Shown piece by piece: positions 52,699 through 61,258 of a stretch of 64,000 nucleotides of DNA (positions within the stretch are counted from its first letter, which is position 1; each line of letters begins with the position of its first letter). Source of the DNA: Bradyrhizobium cajani. GTDB taxonomy: Bacteria; Pseudomonadota; Alphaproteobacteria; Rhizobiales; Xanthobacteraceae. The position numbers and the translations under genes were made by a program. The DNA is taken from contig NZ_WQNE01000028.1 of NCBI RefSeq assembly GCF_009759665.1, positions 58,962-122,961 of the forward strand, read 5' to 3'. The notes beneath the pieces were generated by a model. The model searched no databases. It worked only from the letters and a program-made list of their open reading frames with translations, and was not told the DNA's origin.

Positions 52699-53889
52699 TC
52701 ACAGGACCTTCGTTGCCCCGGGGATCTGGCGCAAGGCGCGCGTTAGCGCCCAGCTGAACGCGACCGTCAGCACGAAGCCGACCGTCGCCTTGACGATCGC
52801 CGGCAGGTCATAGTCGAACAGCCAGTATTGCAGCCAAAGCGCGATCGGGTAGTGCACCAAAAACATGCCGTAGGCGTCCGCCTGCATCGGATCGAGCAGC
52901 TTGGCCGAGCCTGATTGTCTGAACCTCTGGAAAAAGGCCAGGATCAGAAACATGATGGCCACGCTGAAGACAGCGAAGCAGATGGCATAGAGCCCCTCAT
53001 ACCAGTTCGGCAGCGGCGACGGATTGCCCAGTATTTCGCGCTTGATGAAGATCAGCACCCAGAGCAGGCAATAGGGAACGATCGCCAAGACCATCCAGTC
53101 CCAGCTGACCCTCGCCATCCGGCCGTCTGCCGCGAGCAGGCCGCGATCCATATTCGCAACGCCGATCCCGGCACCGAAAAAGAAGTAGGTCGCGTAGAGC
53201 ATCACGCGCCCGTGCTGCACTGAGAACGGTCCGAACTCGAACCAGCTGCTTGGTCCATAAAGGATCCGCCCAGGAACATAGAACGCTGCCGTGACGGCAA
53301 GCATGACCGCGAAAAACGCGGCGGGCCGACGGCGACCGTACAACGAGAGGCGGTTGATCGGATCGAGCAGGTTGGGTGACAGCCGATGCAATATGCAGGC
53401 CACCACGTCGAAGCCGAGCAGGACCCAAAGGAACCAGATCGGCCCGCTCGGCCACGGGCCCTTCGTGACCATATTCCACCAATATTCCGAAAAGCCGATC
53501 TCGGGATGGTGCCGAAGCGAGATGGCGTAATAGGCGAGTGGGATGATCGTGAATGCGCAGATCGCGAATGGCAGGCCAAGCCGAAGCAGGCGATCTGCCA
53601 GATAGTTCAACGCGCCCTTGCGGGCGATGCCCGACCACGCAAACAAGCCCGACAGGAAGAAGAACATCGCCATGAAGAAGCTGTCGGTGGCCAGCACGAT
53701 CATGTCGAAGCCGAAGAAGAATTTCGGATCGGTATGACCGAAGTAGGTATAGGGGATGACGGCATGGTGCAGCAGCACCACCAGCGTCAGGAAGGTGCGG
53801 GCGCGATCGAGCGACAGGTTGCGCGACTTGGTCTTCGGCACAGCATGCGCTTCCGCGCCGATCGTCGCTGAATGTGAGATCGTGTTCAT
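52699..53889 (-). CDS. membrane acyltransferase (acyltransferase 3 family)
   Basis: This 396-residue protein has about ten membrane helices and the acyltransferase-3 hallmarks: an N-terminal R-N-L-S-L-D-R-A-R-T-F-L-T-L-V-V-L-L-H-H-A with the H-H pair, and later F-F-L-S-G-L-F-A. Family members O-acylate exported sugars such as glucans, O-antigen or exopolysaccharide. It is similar to OpgC-like proteins; the acceptor is unknown. Confidence 0.88.
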   Translation of the reverse strand: MNTISHSATIGAEAHAVPKTKSRNLSLDRARTFLTLVVLLHHAVIPYTYFGHTDPKFFFGFDMIVLATDSFFMAMFFFLSGLFAWSGIARKGALNYLADRLLRLGLPFAICAFTIIPLAYYAISLRHHPEIGFSEYWWNMVTKGPWPSGPIWFLWVLLGFDVVACILHRLSPNLLDPINRLSLYGRRRPAAFFAVMLAVTAAFYVPGRILYGPSSWFEFGPFSVQHGRVMLYATYFFFGAGIGVANMDRGLLAADGRMARVSWDWMVLAIVPYCLLWVLIFIKREILGNPSPLPNWYEGLYAICFAVFSVAIMFLILAFFQRFRQSGSAKLLDPMQADAYGMFLVHYPIALWLQYWLFDYDLPAIVKATVGFVLTVAFSWALTRALRQIPGATKVL

Positions 53890-54051
53890 TGGCGCCCCGG
53901 TTGCGTCTCTCTCCCAGCAGGACTGTGCCGCCGGGAACCGGATTCAGCAAGGGGGCGTTTGACCGTAGGAACCAGTTCCGCGCAGCGAAGTTAGCGTTCG
54001 CGAAAAGGGCATGAGGGCCGCGAGGGGGCGGCACCAGTTTCGGAGCTGGCG

Positions 54052-54225
54052 ATGACGATCCTGAAATGGGCGCTGATCTTCCTACTTGTCTCGATCGTGG
54101 CCGGCGTGCTCGGCTTCACCGGCATTTCGGCCGCCTCCGCCGACATCGCCCGCTTCCTGTTCTACGTGTTCGTCGTGATCTTCCTGGTGCTTCTGATATT
54201 GGGGCTCACGATATTCAAGGCGTAG
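54052..54225 (+). CDS. DUF1328 small membrane protein
   Basis: GGAGC precedes ATG 54052. The 57-residue protein has two membrane helices (I-L-K-W-A-L-I-F-L-L-V-S-I-V-A-G-V-L-G-F and F-L-F-Y-V-F-V-V-I-F-L-V-L-L-I-L-G) joined by T-G-I-S-A-A-S-A-D-I-A-R. This is the exact pattern of DUF1328/UPF0391 proteins (YtjA-like), abundant in proteobacteria and often stress-induced. The function is unknown. Confidence 0.9.
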   Translation: MTILKWALIFLLVSIVAGVLGFTGISAASADIARFLFYVFVVIFLVLLILGLTIFKA

Positions 54226-54256
54226 CGGGGCCGGCATCAGATCGGGACGACCGCCC

Positions 54257-55360
54257 TCAATTGCGTGCGAACGGTCTTACGCGGCTCATTAGCTCCGCCA
54301 GAAACTCATCGGGACGGTTGAACGGAACGAAATGATCGCCGCCGCGAATCCACACAAATTCCTTATGCGGAGCTCTGATCTGGTTGAAATATTGCTCGGC
54401 AGGTCCGCCCGGCGTCACGCCATCCGCATCGCCATCGATGAAGAACATCGGTATCGAAAACTCGAACCCGATCGAGGCCATGTCGTGCCGAAACATCGGA
54501 CCGTCCCTCCCGGTCAGATACTTTGTCGAGAAGGCGACGCCTTTGCGCCAGTTGTACCAATCGAGCAGCGAGAAATCCGGCATGAAGCGGGGCGGGATCG
54601 GGCCGGCCAGCTGGATGCGATCGGTGGGCGGCAAGGCAAACGCACTGCTCCACTTTTCAGCGATCAGGCGATTCTCCTGGGTGATGGTCGGCCGCGCGGC
54701 GACCGGCGCCAGTTCCGCCAGCGCTTCGCTATTTCCAGTGGACGCCGCCCGTGCTTGCAGGCGCGCGATCGTGAGCTCGAATGCCTTCTCGAAGGTCGTC
54801 CTGCCAACCACCTGGCCTGTGCCGACATAGGCATAGAACAGGTCCGGACGTTGCTTCGCCATGTGAATTCCCAGGAATGAGCCCCAGGAATGCCCGACCA
54901 GGACGATCCTCTCCTTGTGCAAATGCGTCCGCAGATACTCGGTCAGCTCAACACCATCCTGGATCATTCGCTCCAATGTCATGGTCGGAGCGAGCGTGTC
55001 TCCAGCAGCGCCATAAGTGCGGCCGGTGCCGCGCTGGTCCCACTGTACAACGGTGAAGTGCTTTTCCCAGGGTCGCCAACCCGACGAGATCGGCAAAGTC
55101 GTCCCCCCAGGCCCGCCGTGAACGAACAGGAGAACCGGGTTATCCCGATCCTCGCCTCGGATTTGAATCCATTGCTTGATACCGCCGATATCGACGTACT
55201 CTCCCTCCTGCACGCCCATGGGGGAATGGATGGCGAGAGTTTCCGCAGCAAGGTGCTGGCGATAGGCACGAAAACCCAGTCCGGCGGCGACCACCACAAC
55301 GAGGACGCCGGCTAGTCCCAGCAACGAGACCCCAACCAGTCTTGCGGCCTTGCGCGGCAT
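54257..55360 (-). CDS. alpha/beta hydrolase, prolyl-aminopeptidase-like
   Basis: This 367-residue protein has an N-terminal membrane anchor or uncleaved signal (residues 8-30) and an alpha/beta hydrolase of the S33 type. It shows the oxyanion motif H-G-G-P-G-G, D-Q-R-G-T-G-R-T, the nucleophile in G-H-S-W-G-S, D in F-I-D-G-D-A-D and H in G-G-D-H-F. The catalytic part faces the periplasm. The substrate may be a peptide or ester; known relatives are proline iminopeptidases. Confidence 0.85.
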   Translation of the reverse strand: MPRKAARLVGVSLLGLAGVLVVVVAAGLGFRAYRQHLAAETLAIHSPMGVQEGEYVDIGGIKQWIQIRGEDRDNPVLLFVHGGPGGTTLPISSGWRPWEKHFTVVQWDQRGTGRTYGAAGDTLAPTMTLERMIQDGVELTEYLRTHLHKERIVLVGHSWGSFLGIHMAKQRPDLFYAYVGTGQVVGRTTFEKAFELTIARLQARAASTGNSEALAELAPVAARPTITQENRLIAEKWSSAFALPPTDRIQLAGPIPPRFMPDFSLLDWYNWRKGVAFSTKYLTGRDGPMFRHDMASIGFEFSIPMFFIDGDADGVTPGGPAEQYFNQIRAPHKEFVWIRGGDHFVPFNRPDEFLAELMSRVRPFARN

Positions 55361-55426
55361 CCTGTGCCTTGTATCGACTGGGAGGAGGCGACTTGTGATC
55401 GCCCCGGCGCGACAGCGCCAGTGAGA

Positions 55427-55786
55427 CTAACCCACTTCCTCGATCTTCACCTTGTCCGGATAGAAGGCGAGATGGCCGGAAATCTCGGCCATCGCGGGAA
55501 AGGGCGTCTCGTAGGTCCAGATCGCGTTGTCCAGCATCTTGCCGTCAGCCTTGACGCTATAATAATTCGCGTCGCCCTTGTAAGGGCAATGGGTGACGCG
55601 ATCGGTGCGCTCCAGCAGTGCCATGTTGGCGTCCTCCCGCGGCACATATTGCACCGCCGGATATTTGGCTTCCTTCAGGGTCAGGGCCTTGCTGGTCTCG
55701 GCGATCACGATGTCGCCGGCCATGACGCGGACGCGCCGGGGATTTGGGGTGATGGTGATGGGGTGGTCGGGCCCTGGGAGCTTCAT
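55427..55786 (-). CDS. DUF427 protein
   Basis: The 119-residue protein matches DUF427: R-V-R-V-x-A-G-D-x-V-I-A-E-T, P-x-V-Q-Y-V-P-R-E-D, then C-P-Y-K-G-D-A-N-Y-Y and W-T-Y-E-x-P. The short beta-rich fold occurs widely in soil bacteria with unknown function. It is divergent from bolA. Confidence 0.88.
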   Translation of the reverse strand: MKLPGPDHPITITPNPRRVRVMAGDIVIAETSKALTLKEAKYPAVQYVPREDANMALLERTDRVTHCPYKGDANYYSVKADGKMLDNAIWTYETPFPAMAEISGHLAFYPDKVKIEEVG

Positions 55787-55982
55787 GATTCACGCCTTTT
55801 CGATCAATCTGCCGCGCGCGGCACTTTGTCGTGCCTATATCCTGATGGGATCAGGGATATAGTGCCGGAAGGCGTGACGTAGAAGGCCGTTCACGCTAAG
55901 TTTGTCCCTGCCGGCGAGGGGACCCCGGCAAGCGATTCGACGACGAGGCTGCTTCGCGGCCGAGACAAGGAGCACGACCCGA

Positions 55983-56237
55983 ATGCCCATGGACGCCCAC
56001 GATATCGAGGCGATGATCAAGGCAGCAATCCCCGATGCCGAGGTGACCATCCGAGACCTAGCCGGCGATGGTGACCATTATGCCGCGACCGTGATCTCGG
56101 AATCCTTCCGCGGCAAGTCCCGCGTCCAGCAGCACCAGATCGTCTATCAGTCCCTGCGCGGCCAGATGGGCGGCGTGCTGCATGCGCTGGCGCTGCAAAC
56201 CGGAGTCCCTGGCGGACCCGGGGTGCCAGGCACTTGA
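55983..56237 (+). CDS. BolA-family protein
   Basis: AGGAG lies about 10 bases before ATG 55983 (a second ATG is at 55989). The 84-residue protein has a BolA fold with V-T-I-R-D-L, D-G-D-H-Y-A-A-T-V-I-S-E-S-F-R-G-K-S-R-V-Q-Q-H and Q-I-V-Y-Q-S-L; the conserved histidine for [2Fe-2S] sharing is in R-V-Q-Q-H. BolA proteins pair with monothiol glutaredoxins in iron-sulfur and iron regulation. Its usual partner grxD is here 4.1 kb downstream. Confidence 0.92.
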   Translation: MPMDAHDIEAMIKAAIPDAEVTIRDLAGDGDHYAATVISESFRGKSRVQQHQIVYQSLRGQMGGVLHALALQTGVPGGPGVPGT

Positions 56238-56273
56238 TCTGACGGGCACCTGATCCAAGCGCGACGGGGGACG

Positions 56274-57470
56274 ATGATGGCTGCGGACAACCCGCGCGGC
56301 GCGATGTTTCGCGTCATCGGTCCGAACCAGCACAGCCGCGTCACCAATGCCGAGCTGTTCTTCGACCTCGTCTTCGTCTTCGCCGTCACGCAGGTGTCGC
56401 ACACCCTGCTGCACCATTTCACGCCGCTCGGCGCGGTGCACGTCACGGTGCTGTTCCTCGCAGTGTGGTGGGTGTGGGTCTATACCGCCTGGGTCACCAA
56501 CTGGCTCAATCCCGAGCTGACGCCGGTCCGCATCCTGCTTTTTGCGATGATGCTGGGCGGCCTCGTGCTGTCGACGACGATCCCGACCGCGTTCGAGGGG
56601 CGGGGCCTTTGGTTTGCGATCGCCTATGCGACCATGCAGGTCGGACGCACCGCGTTCTGGATGTTCGCAACCCCGCGCCACCGGACCGCGGTGCGGCACA
56701 ACGCAATCCGCATCCTGACCTGGCTCTCGATCTCCGCAGTGTTGTGGATCGCAGGCGGCTTGTCCGAGGGAGATGCACGGCTATGGCTGTGGATCGCGGC
56801 GGTGACCTGGGAGTACATCTCGCCGGCGGCACGGTTCTGGGTCCCGAAGCTCGGGTTTTCGTCGGTCGAGGCCTGGGCCGTCGAAGGCGGCCACATGGCC
56901 GAGCGCTGCTCTCTCTTCGTCATCATCGCGCTTGGCGAGGCCATCGTCGTCAACGGTGCTACTTTCACTGAACTGGAGTGGACCGCGAGCAATATCCTCG
57001 CCTTCGTCTCGGCGCTGGTCGGCGCCATCGCGATGTGGTGGGTCTATTTCCACAAGGGCGCGGAGGCCGGCTCCGAGCGCATCTCGAAATCCACCGAATC
57101 CGGCCGCCTGGCGCGGCTCGCCTACACCTATCTGCACATGCCGATCGTCGCCGGCATCATCCTGACCGCGGTCTCGGACGAACTGGTGCTGAAGCATCCC
57201 TCCGGCCATTCCGATCTCAGGACCATCGTCAGCACGATCGGCGGGCCGCTGGTGTTCCTGGTCGGCACCATCCTGTTCAAGCACGCGATCCGCGGCTTCC
57301 TCCAGCTCTCGCACGGCATCGGCATCATCCTGCTGCTGGTGCTGAGCTGGTTTGCCGCCGATCTCTCGCCGCTCTGGCTCTCGGTCGCGACGACCGTGAT
57401 CATGATCGTCGTGGCGGTGTGGGAATCGGTGTCGCTGGGCTCGACGCCGGAGGAGACGGAGGGGCATTGA
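56274..57470 (+). CDS. low temperature requirement A (LtrA) membrane protein
   Basis: This 398-residue protein has about ten membrane helices and the LtrA signature near its start (N-A-E-L-F-F-D-L-V-F-V-F-A-V-T-Q-V-S-H), followed by W-W-V-W-V-Y-T-A-W-V-T-N and E-R-C-S-L-F-V-I-I-A-L-G-E-A-I. It was named for cold growth in Listeria; the molecular role is unknown. It begins 36 bases after bolA. Confidence 0.9.
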   Translation: MMAADNPRGAMFRVIGPNQHSRVTNAELFFDLVFVFAVTQVSHTLLHHFTPLGAVHVTVLFLAVWWVWVYTAWVTNWLNPELTPVRILLFAMMLGGLVLSTTIPTAFEGRGLWFAIAYATMQVGRTAFWMFATPRHRTAVRHNAIRILTWLSISAVLWIAGGLSEGDARLWLWIAAVTWEYISPAARFWVPKLGFSSVEAWAVEGGHMAERCSLFVIIALGEAIVVNGATFTELEWTASNILAFVSALVGAIAMWWVYFHKGAEAGSERISKSTESGRLARLAYTYLHMPIVAGIILTAVSDELVLKHPSGHSDLRTIVSTIGGPLVFLVGTILFKHAIRGFLQLSHGIGIILLLVLSWFAADLSPLWLSVATTVIMIVVAVWESVSLGSTPEETEGH

Positions 57471-57504
57471 GCCCCGGCCGGAGCGGTCTGAGCGCACGCC
57501 TCTT

Positions 57505-57668
57505 CCTTCGAGACGACCGCGGAGCCTGTCATCGGGCCGCGCTTCGCGCGGACCCGTTGGCGGTCTCCTCAGGATGAGGCTCATCACCGTTGGTGCCTGT
57601 TGAAACTGTTGCCGCGCACTCCGTCCTCATCCTGAGGAGCCCGCCTAAGGCGGGCGTCTCGAAGGATG
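57505..57668. repeat. composite palindromic repeat with an inserted hairpin
   Basis: Nearly the same as 35087-35219, including GTGCCTGTTGAA and CACTCCGTCCTCATCCTGAG, but the left loop holds about 40 extra bases forming their own hairpin (GGGCCGCGC-TTC-GCGCGGACCC). Confidence 0.8.
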
Positions 57669-57683
57669 CGCCGAGGGAAGCGA

Positions 57684-58655
57684 CTACTCCGCCACCTCCA
57701 GCGCATGCACCGAGAACATCTTGGCCTCATCGGTCCAGCTTTCTCGCACGCGCCAGCCCGCGCCCTGCGCCAGCGCGGCAAAACGCGCGAGGCTGTATTT
57801 GTAGCTGTTCTCGGTGTGGATGCTTTCGCCGGGGCGGAACGAGAAGCTGGTGCCGAGCAGGCGCACGGTCTGGCTCTTCCTGCTGATCAGGTGCATCTCG
57901 ATCCGGTGCCGCTCGCGATTATAGATCGCGCGATGGGTGAAGGCGGAGAGATCGAAATTGCCGCCGAGCTCGCGGTTGATGCGCACCAGCACATTGAGGT
58001 TGAAGCGCGCGGTGACGCCGGCGGCATCGTTGTAGGCGTCGTGGAGGACCCGTTCGTCCTTCTCGAGGTCGGCGCCGATGATCATCTGCGCGCCCCGGCC
58101 GAGGATCTTACGCGCGCTCTTCAGGAAAGCCTGCGCTTCCTGCGGCTCGAAATTGCCGATGGTCGAGCCCGGAAAGAAGCCGACCTTGGGCATGGATGCG
58201 ACCTGCCTGGGCAGCTCGAACGGCGTGGTGAAGTCGGCGGCGACCGGATAGATGCCGAGCGAGGAAAAGTCACGCTTCAGGCCGTTCGCCTGCGCCTTCA
58301 GGAAGTCGCCGGAGATGTCGACAGGGACATAGGCCGCGAACTTGCAATGATTGAGCAGCAGGCGGACCTTCGTGGTCGCGCCTGCGCCGAACTCGACCAG
58401 CGCCGCATGCTCCGGAATGATCTTTGCGATATCGCTGCCGCGCTCCTTCAGGATCGCAAGCTCCGTGCGCGTCGGGTAGTATTCCGGAAGGCGCGTGATC
58501 GCCTCGAACAACTCCGATCCGGTCGCGTCATAGAAATATTTCGGCGACAGCTTTTTCGGCTGCTGCGAGAGGTCCTCGATGGCCTCACGGGCGAAGGCGG
58601 TGGTCTGCTCGTCGGGGAGATGGGCTTCGGCCAAAGCGCTGGCGTGCACATTCAT
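57684..58655 (-). CDS. egtD: L-histidine N-alpha-methyltransferase
   Basis: This 323-residue SAM enzyme trimethylates histidine to hercynine, the first step of ergothioneine synthesis. It shows K-Y-F-Y-D-A-T-G-S-E-L-F, P-E-Y-Y-P-T-R-T-E, the SAM site E-F-G-A-G-A-T-T-K and the histidine-binding Y-N-D-A-A-G-V-T-A-R-F-N-L-N. It follows egtB by 137 bases, with a palindromic repeat between, and both probably form one operon. Confidence 0.95.
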   Translation of the reverse strand: MNVHASALAEAHLPDEQTTAFAREAIEDLSQQPKKLSPKYFYDATGSELFEAITRLPEYYPTRTELAILKERGSDIAKIIPEHAALVEFGAGATTKVRLLLNHCKFAAYVPVDISGDFLKAQANGLKRDFSSLGIYPVAADFTTPFELPRQVASMPKVGFFPGSTIGNFEPQEAQAFLKSARKILGRGAQMIIGADLEKDERVLHDAYNDAAGVTARFNLNVLVRINRELGGNFDLSAFTHRAIYNRERHRIEMHLISRKSQTVRLLGTSFSFRPGESIHTENSYKYSLARFAALAQGAGWRVRESWTDEAKMFSVHALEVAE

Positions 58656-58707
58656 GATACTCTCCTGAACGCGCTGTCCGGCGCGCGGTTGTCGTCGGAT
58701 GAGACCC

Positions 58708-58794
58708 CTAAAGCGCGATGAGATCGCGCTTTAGCTTGTTGTATGAGCATGATCTTTTCGGAAAACCGCTACACACTTTTCCGGATCATGCTCT
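58708..58794. repeat. two-part palindromic repeat, copy 3, between egtB and egtD
   Basis: CTAAAGCGCGAT-GAG-ATCGCGCTTTAG (58708-58734) and GAGCATGATC...GGATCATGCTC (58745-58794) repeat the arrangement at 5188-5288. The egtB stop TAG overlaps the last bases of the repeat. Confidence 0.85.
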
Positions 58795-60040
58795 AGTCGT
58801 AATCGGCGAGCCGCAGTCCCGTGAATTGCCAGCGGTGGTGCGGATAGAAGAAGTTGCGATAGGTGATGCGGCTGTGCCCCTCCGGGGTTGCAAGCGAGGA
58901 GCCACGCAGCACCAGCTGGTTGACCATGAACTTGCCGTTGTACTCGCCGAGCGCGCCTTCAATGGCGCGGTAGCCGGGGTAGGGCGAATAGGACGAGCGC
59001 GTCCACTGCCAGACGACGCCGAAGGCGTCGTTGAGCGCGCTTGTGCGTGCCGCCACCTCCCATTCCATCTCGGTCGGCAGATGCTTTCCGGCCCAGCGCG
59101 CAAACGCATCGGCCTCGTAATAGCTGACGTGGCAGACGGGCGCGTTCGGATCGACCGGCTTGAGGCCGGCGAGCGTCATCACATGCCATTGGCCGTCGAC
59201 CTCGCGCCAATGGCCCGGCGCGTCCCAGCCTTCGTTGCTGACGGTGGCAAAGCCATCCATCAGCCACAGCGTTGCGGTCCGGTAGCCGCCGTCGCGCATG
59301 AAGGCGAGCCATTCGCCATTGGTGACGAGATGACGTGCGATCCTGACAGGGCCGACCAAGGCGCGATGCGCCGGCTTCTCATTGTCGAAATGGAAGCTGT
59401 CGTCGACATGGCCGACGGTGTGAATGCCCTCGTTCAGCGCCAGCCAGTCCTCACCGGACCGCGTCGAGGCCGGGAAACGCCAGTCCGGATCGTAGGCCGG
59501 CGGGATCGGATTCTGCGCGAAGGCGTGCAGGATGTCGGTGAACATCAATTCCTGATGCTGTTGCTCGTGATTGAGCCCGACCTCCACCAGCGGCGCGATG
59601 GCGCGAAGCTGGTCCTCTCCGGCTTCGCGGAAGAATTTGACGACGGCCGCGTCGACATAATTGCGATAGGCGCCGACCTGGTCGGCGCTGGGACGGGTGA
59701 TGTCGCCACGGCGATGCCGGGCATGACGCGGACCGGCGCTGACGTAGTAGGAATTGAACAGGAACGCGAAATCGGGGTGGAAGGGCCGGTAATTCCCGCA
59801 GTGCTCGCCGAGCAGGAATTGCTCCCAGAACCAGGTGGTATGCGCCCGATGCCATTTCGTGGGGCTCGCATCCGGCATGGACTGGATCTGCTGGTCCTCC
59901 GGCGAAAGCGGTGCCGCCCGGCGCTCGGTCTCGCGGCGGACCGTGAGAAACGCGTCTCTCAGCCGCTGGGCGAGGTCGCCCGGATCGGAGGACGGTGACG
60001 AAAGCTGGGTGGCGGCCGTGGCTGAGGCTTGTTTCGTCAC
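58793..60040 (-). CDS. egtB: ergothioneine biosynthesis protein EgtB
   Basis: GTG 60040 is the start with GGAG-AAAAAC directly upstream; the frame is open to 60091. The 415-residue non-heme-iron sulfoxide synthase couples hercynine with a thiol (gamma-glutamylcysteine or cysteine) and O2. The DinB-like domain holds the iron triad H158, H162, E164 in N-H-E-Q-Q-H-Q-E; the C-terminal FGE-sulfatase-like domain carries W-x-W-T-R-S-S-Y-S-P-Y-P and R-N-F-F-Y-P-H-H-R-W-Q-F-T-G. egtD follows; no egtC or egtE is seen in the window. Confidence 0.95.
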   Translation of the reverse strand: MTKQASATAATQLSSPSSDPGDLAQRLRDAFLTVRRETERRAAPLSPEDQQIQSMPDASPTKWHRAHTTWFWEQFLLGEHCGNYRPFHPDFAFLFNSYYVSAGPRHARHRRGDITRPSADQVGAYRNYVDAAVVKFFREAGEDQLRAIAPLVEVGLNHEQQHQELMFTDILHAFAQNPIPPAYDPDWRFPASTRSGEDWLALNEGIHTVGHVDDSFHFDNEKPAHRALVGPVRIARHLVTNGEWLAFMRDGGYRTATLWLMDGFATVSNEGWDAPGHWREVDGQWHVMTLAGLKPVDPNAPVCHVSYYEADAFARWAGKHLPTEMEWEVAARTSALNDAFGVVWQWTRSSYSPYPGYRAIEGALGEYNGKFMVNQLVLRGSSLATPEGHSRITYRNFFYPHHRWQFTGLRLADYD

Positions 60041-60330
60041 GTTTTTCTCCAGACAAGACAAGAGAACGTTGTTGGCGTTGCCCGGTTCCAAAACCAGGGT
60101 TCGTCCTAGATAGGGCGCCTGCTACGGTATGAAAGTCCTCTGCGGCGATTATATTAATGTCATCAGCCTATGGATCTGGTCGGGTCCAGACCGGCTGCTG
60201 GGGGTGTGTCGCCGCCATTTTACTTTGGATGCACAACGGTTTGGGCTACATATATAGGCAGGTATCGGGTTAAATCGGCTGAGCCGGCCCGAAGTGACAG
60301 GTGAGGGCTCCGCCCCAGAAGGACACGGAT

Positions 60331-60657
<327 letters not shown>

Positions 60658-60660
60658 CGC

Positions 60661-61215
60661 GTGACCATGCTGAGGCGCCGGGTCGGTGGCGCCGAGCTCG
60701 AGGTCATCGTTGCCGACATCACCACACTCGGCGTTGACGCCATCGTCAACGCCGCCAACACGTCGCTCCTCGGCGGGGGCGGCGTGGATGGCGCGATCCA
60801 CCGGGCGGCCGGACCCGATCTCGTCGCCGAATGCCGGATGCTCCACGGCTGCAAGACGGGTGACGCCAAGATCACCAGGGGCTACCGGCTCAAGGCCGCG
60901 CATGTGATCCACACCGTCGGGCCGATCTGGAATGGCGGCACCCTCGGCGAGGATGATCTGCTCGTCTCCTGCTATCGCCGCTCGATGGAGCTGTGCGGCA
61001 AGCACAGGCTGACCTCGGTGGCGTTTCCCGCGATCTCGACCGGCGTCTATCGCTTTCCGGCCGAACGGGCGGCCGATATTGCCGTGCGCACGACAATCGA
61101 AATGCTGCCGCAGGCGCCGTCCGTTGCCCGCGTCGTGTTCTGCTGCTTCTCCGAGCCAGGCGCCAGCCTCCATTCCGAGGCACTTGTGCGGCACAGCGGC
61201 CCTTGTGCCCGATGA
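60661..61215 (+). CDS. macro-domain ADP-ribose hydrolase
   Basis: GTG 60661 (or ATG 60667) starts 4 bases after grxD. The 184-residue protein is one macro domain of the YmdB/MacroD type with A-D-I-T-T-L-x-V-D-A-I-V-N-A-A-N, G-G-G-G-V-D-G-A-I-H-R-A-A-G-P, and P-A-I-S-T-G-V-Y-R-F-P. It removes ADP-ribose or deacetylates O-acetyl-ADP-ribose in the cytoplasm. It is likely co-transcribed with grxD. Confidence 0.93.
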   Translation: MTMLRRRVGGAELEVIVADITTLGVDAIVNAANTSLLGGGGVDGAIHRAAGPDLVAECRMLHGCKTGDAKITRGYRLKAAHVIHTVGPIWNGGTLGEDDLLVSCYRRSMELCGKHRLTSVAFPAISTGVYRFPAERAADIAVRTTIEMLPQAPSVARVVFCCFSEPGASLHSEALVRHSGPCAR

Positions 61216-61258
61216 CGTGGTCAGTACACTCCGCCGGGCCATGTTCCGGGGAGGGGGT

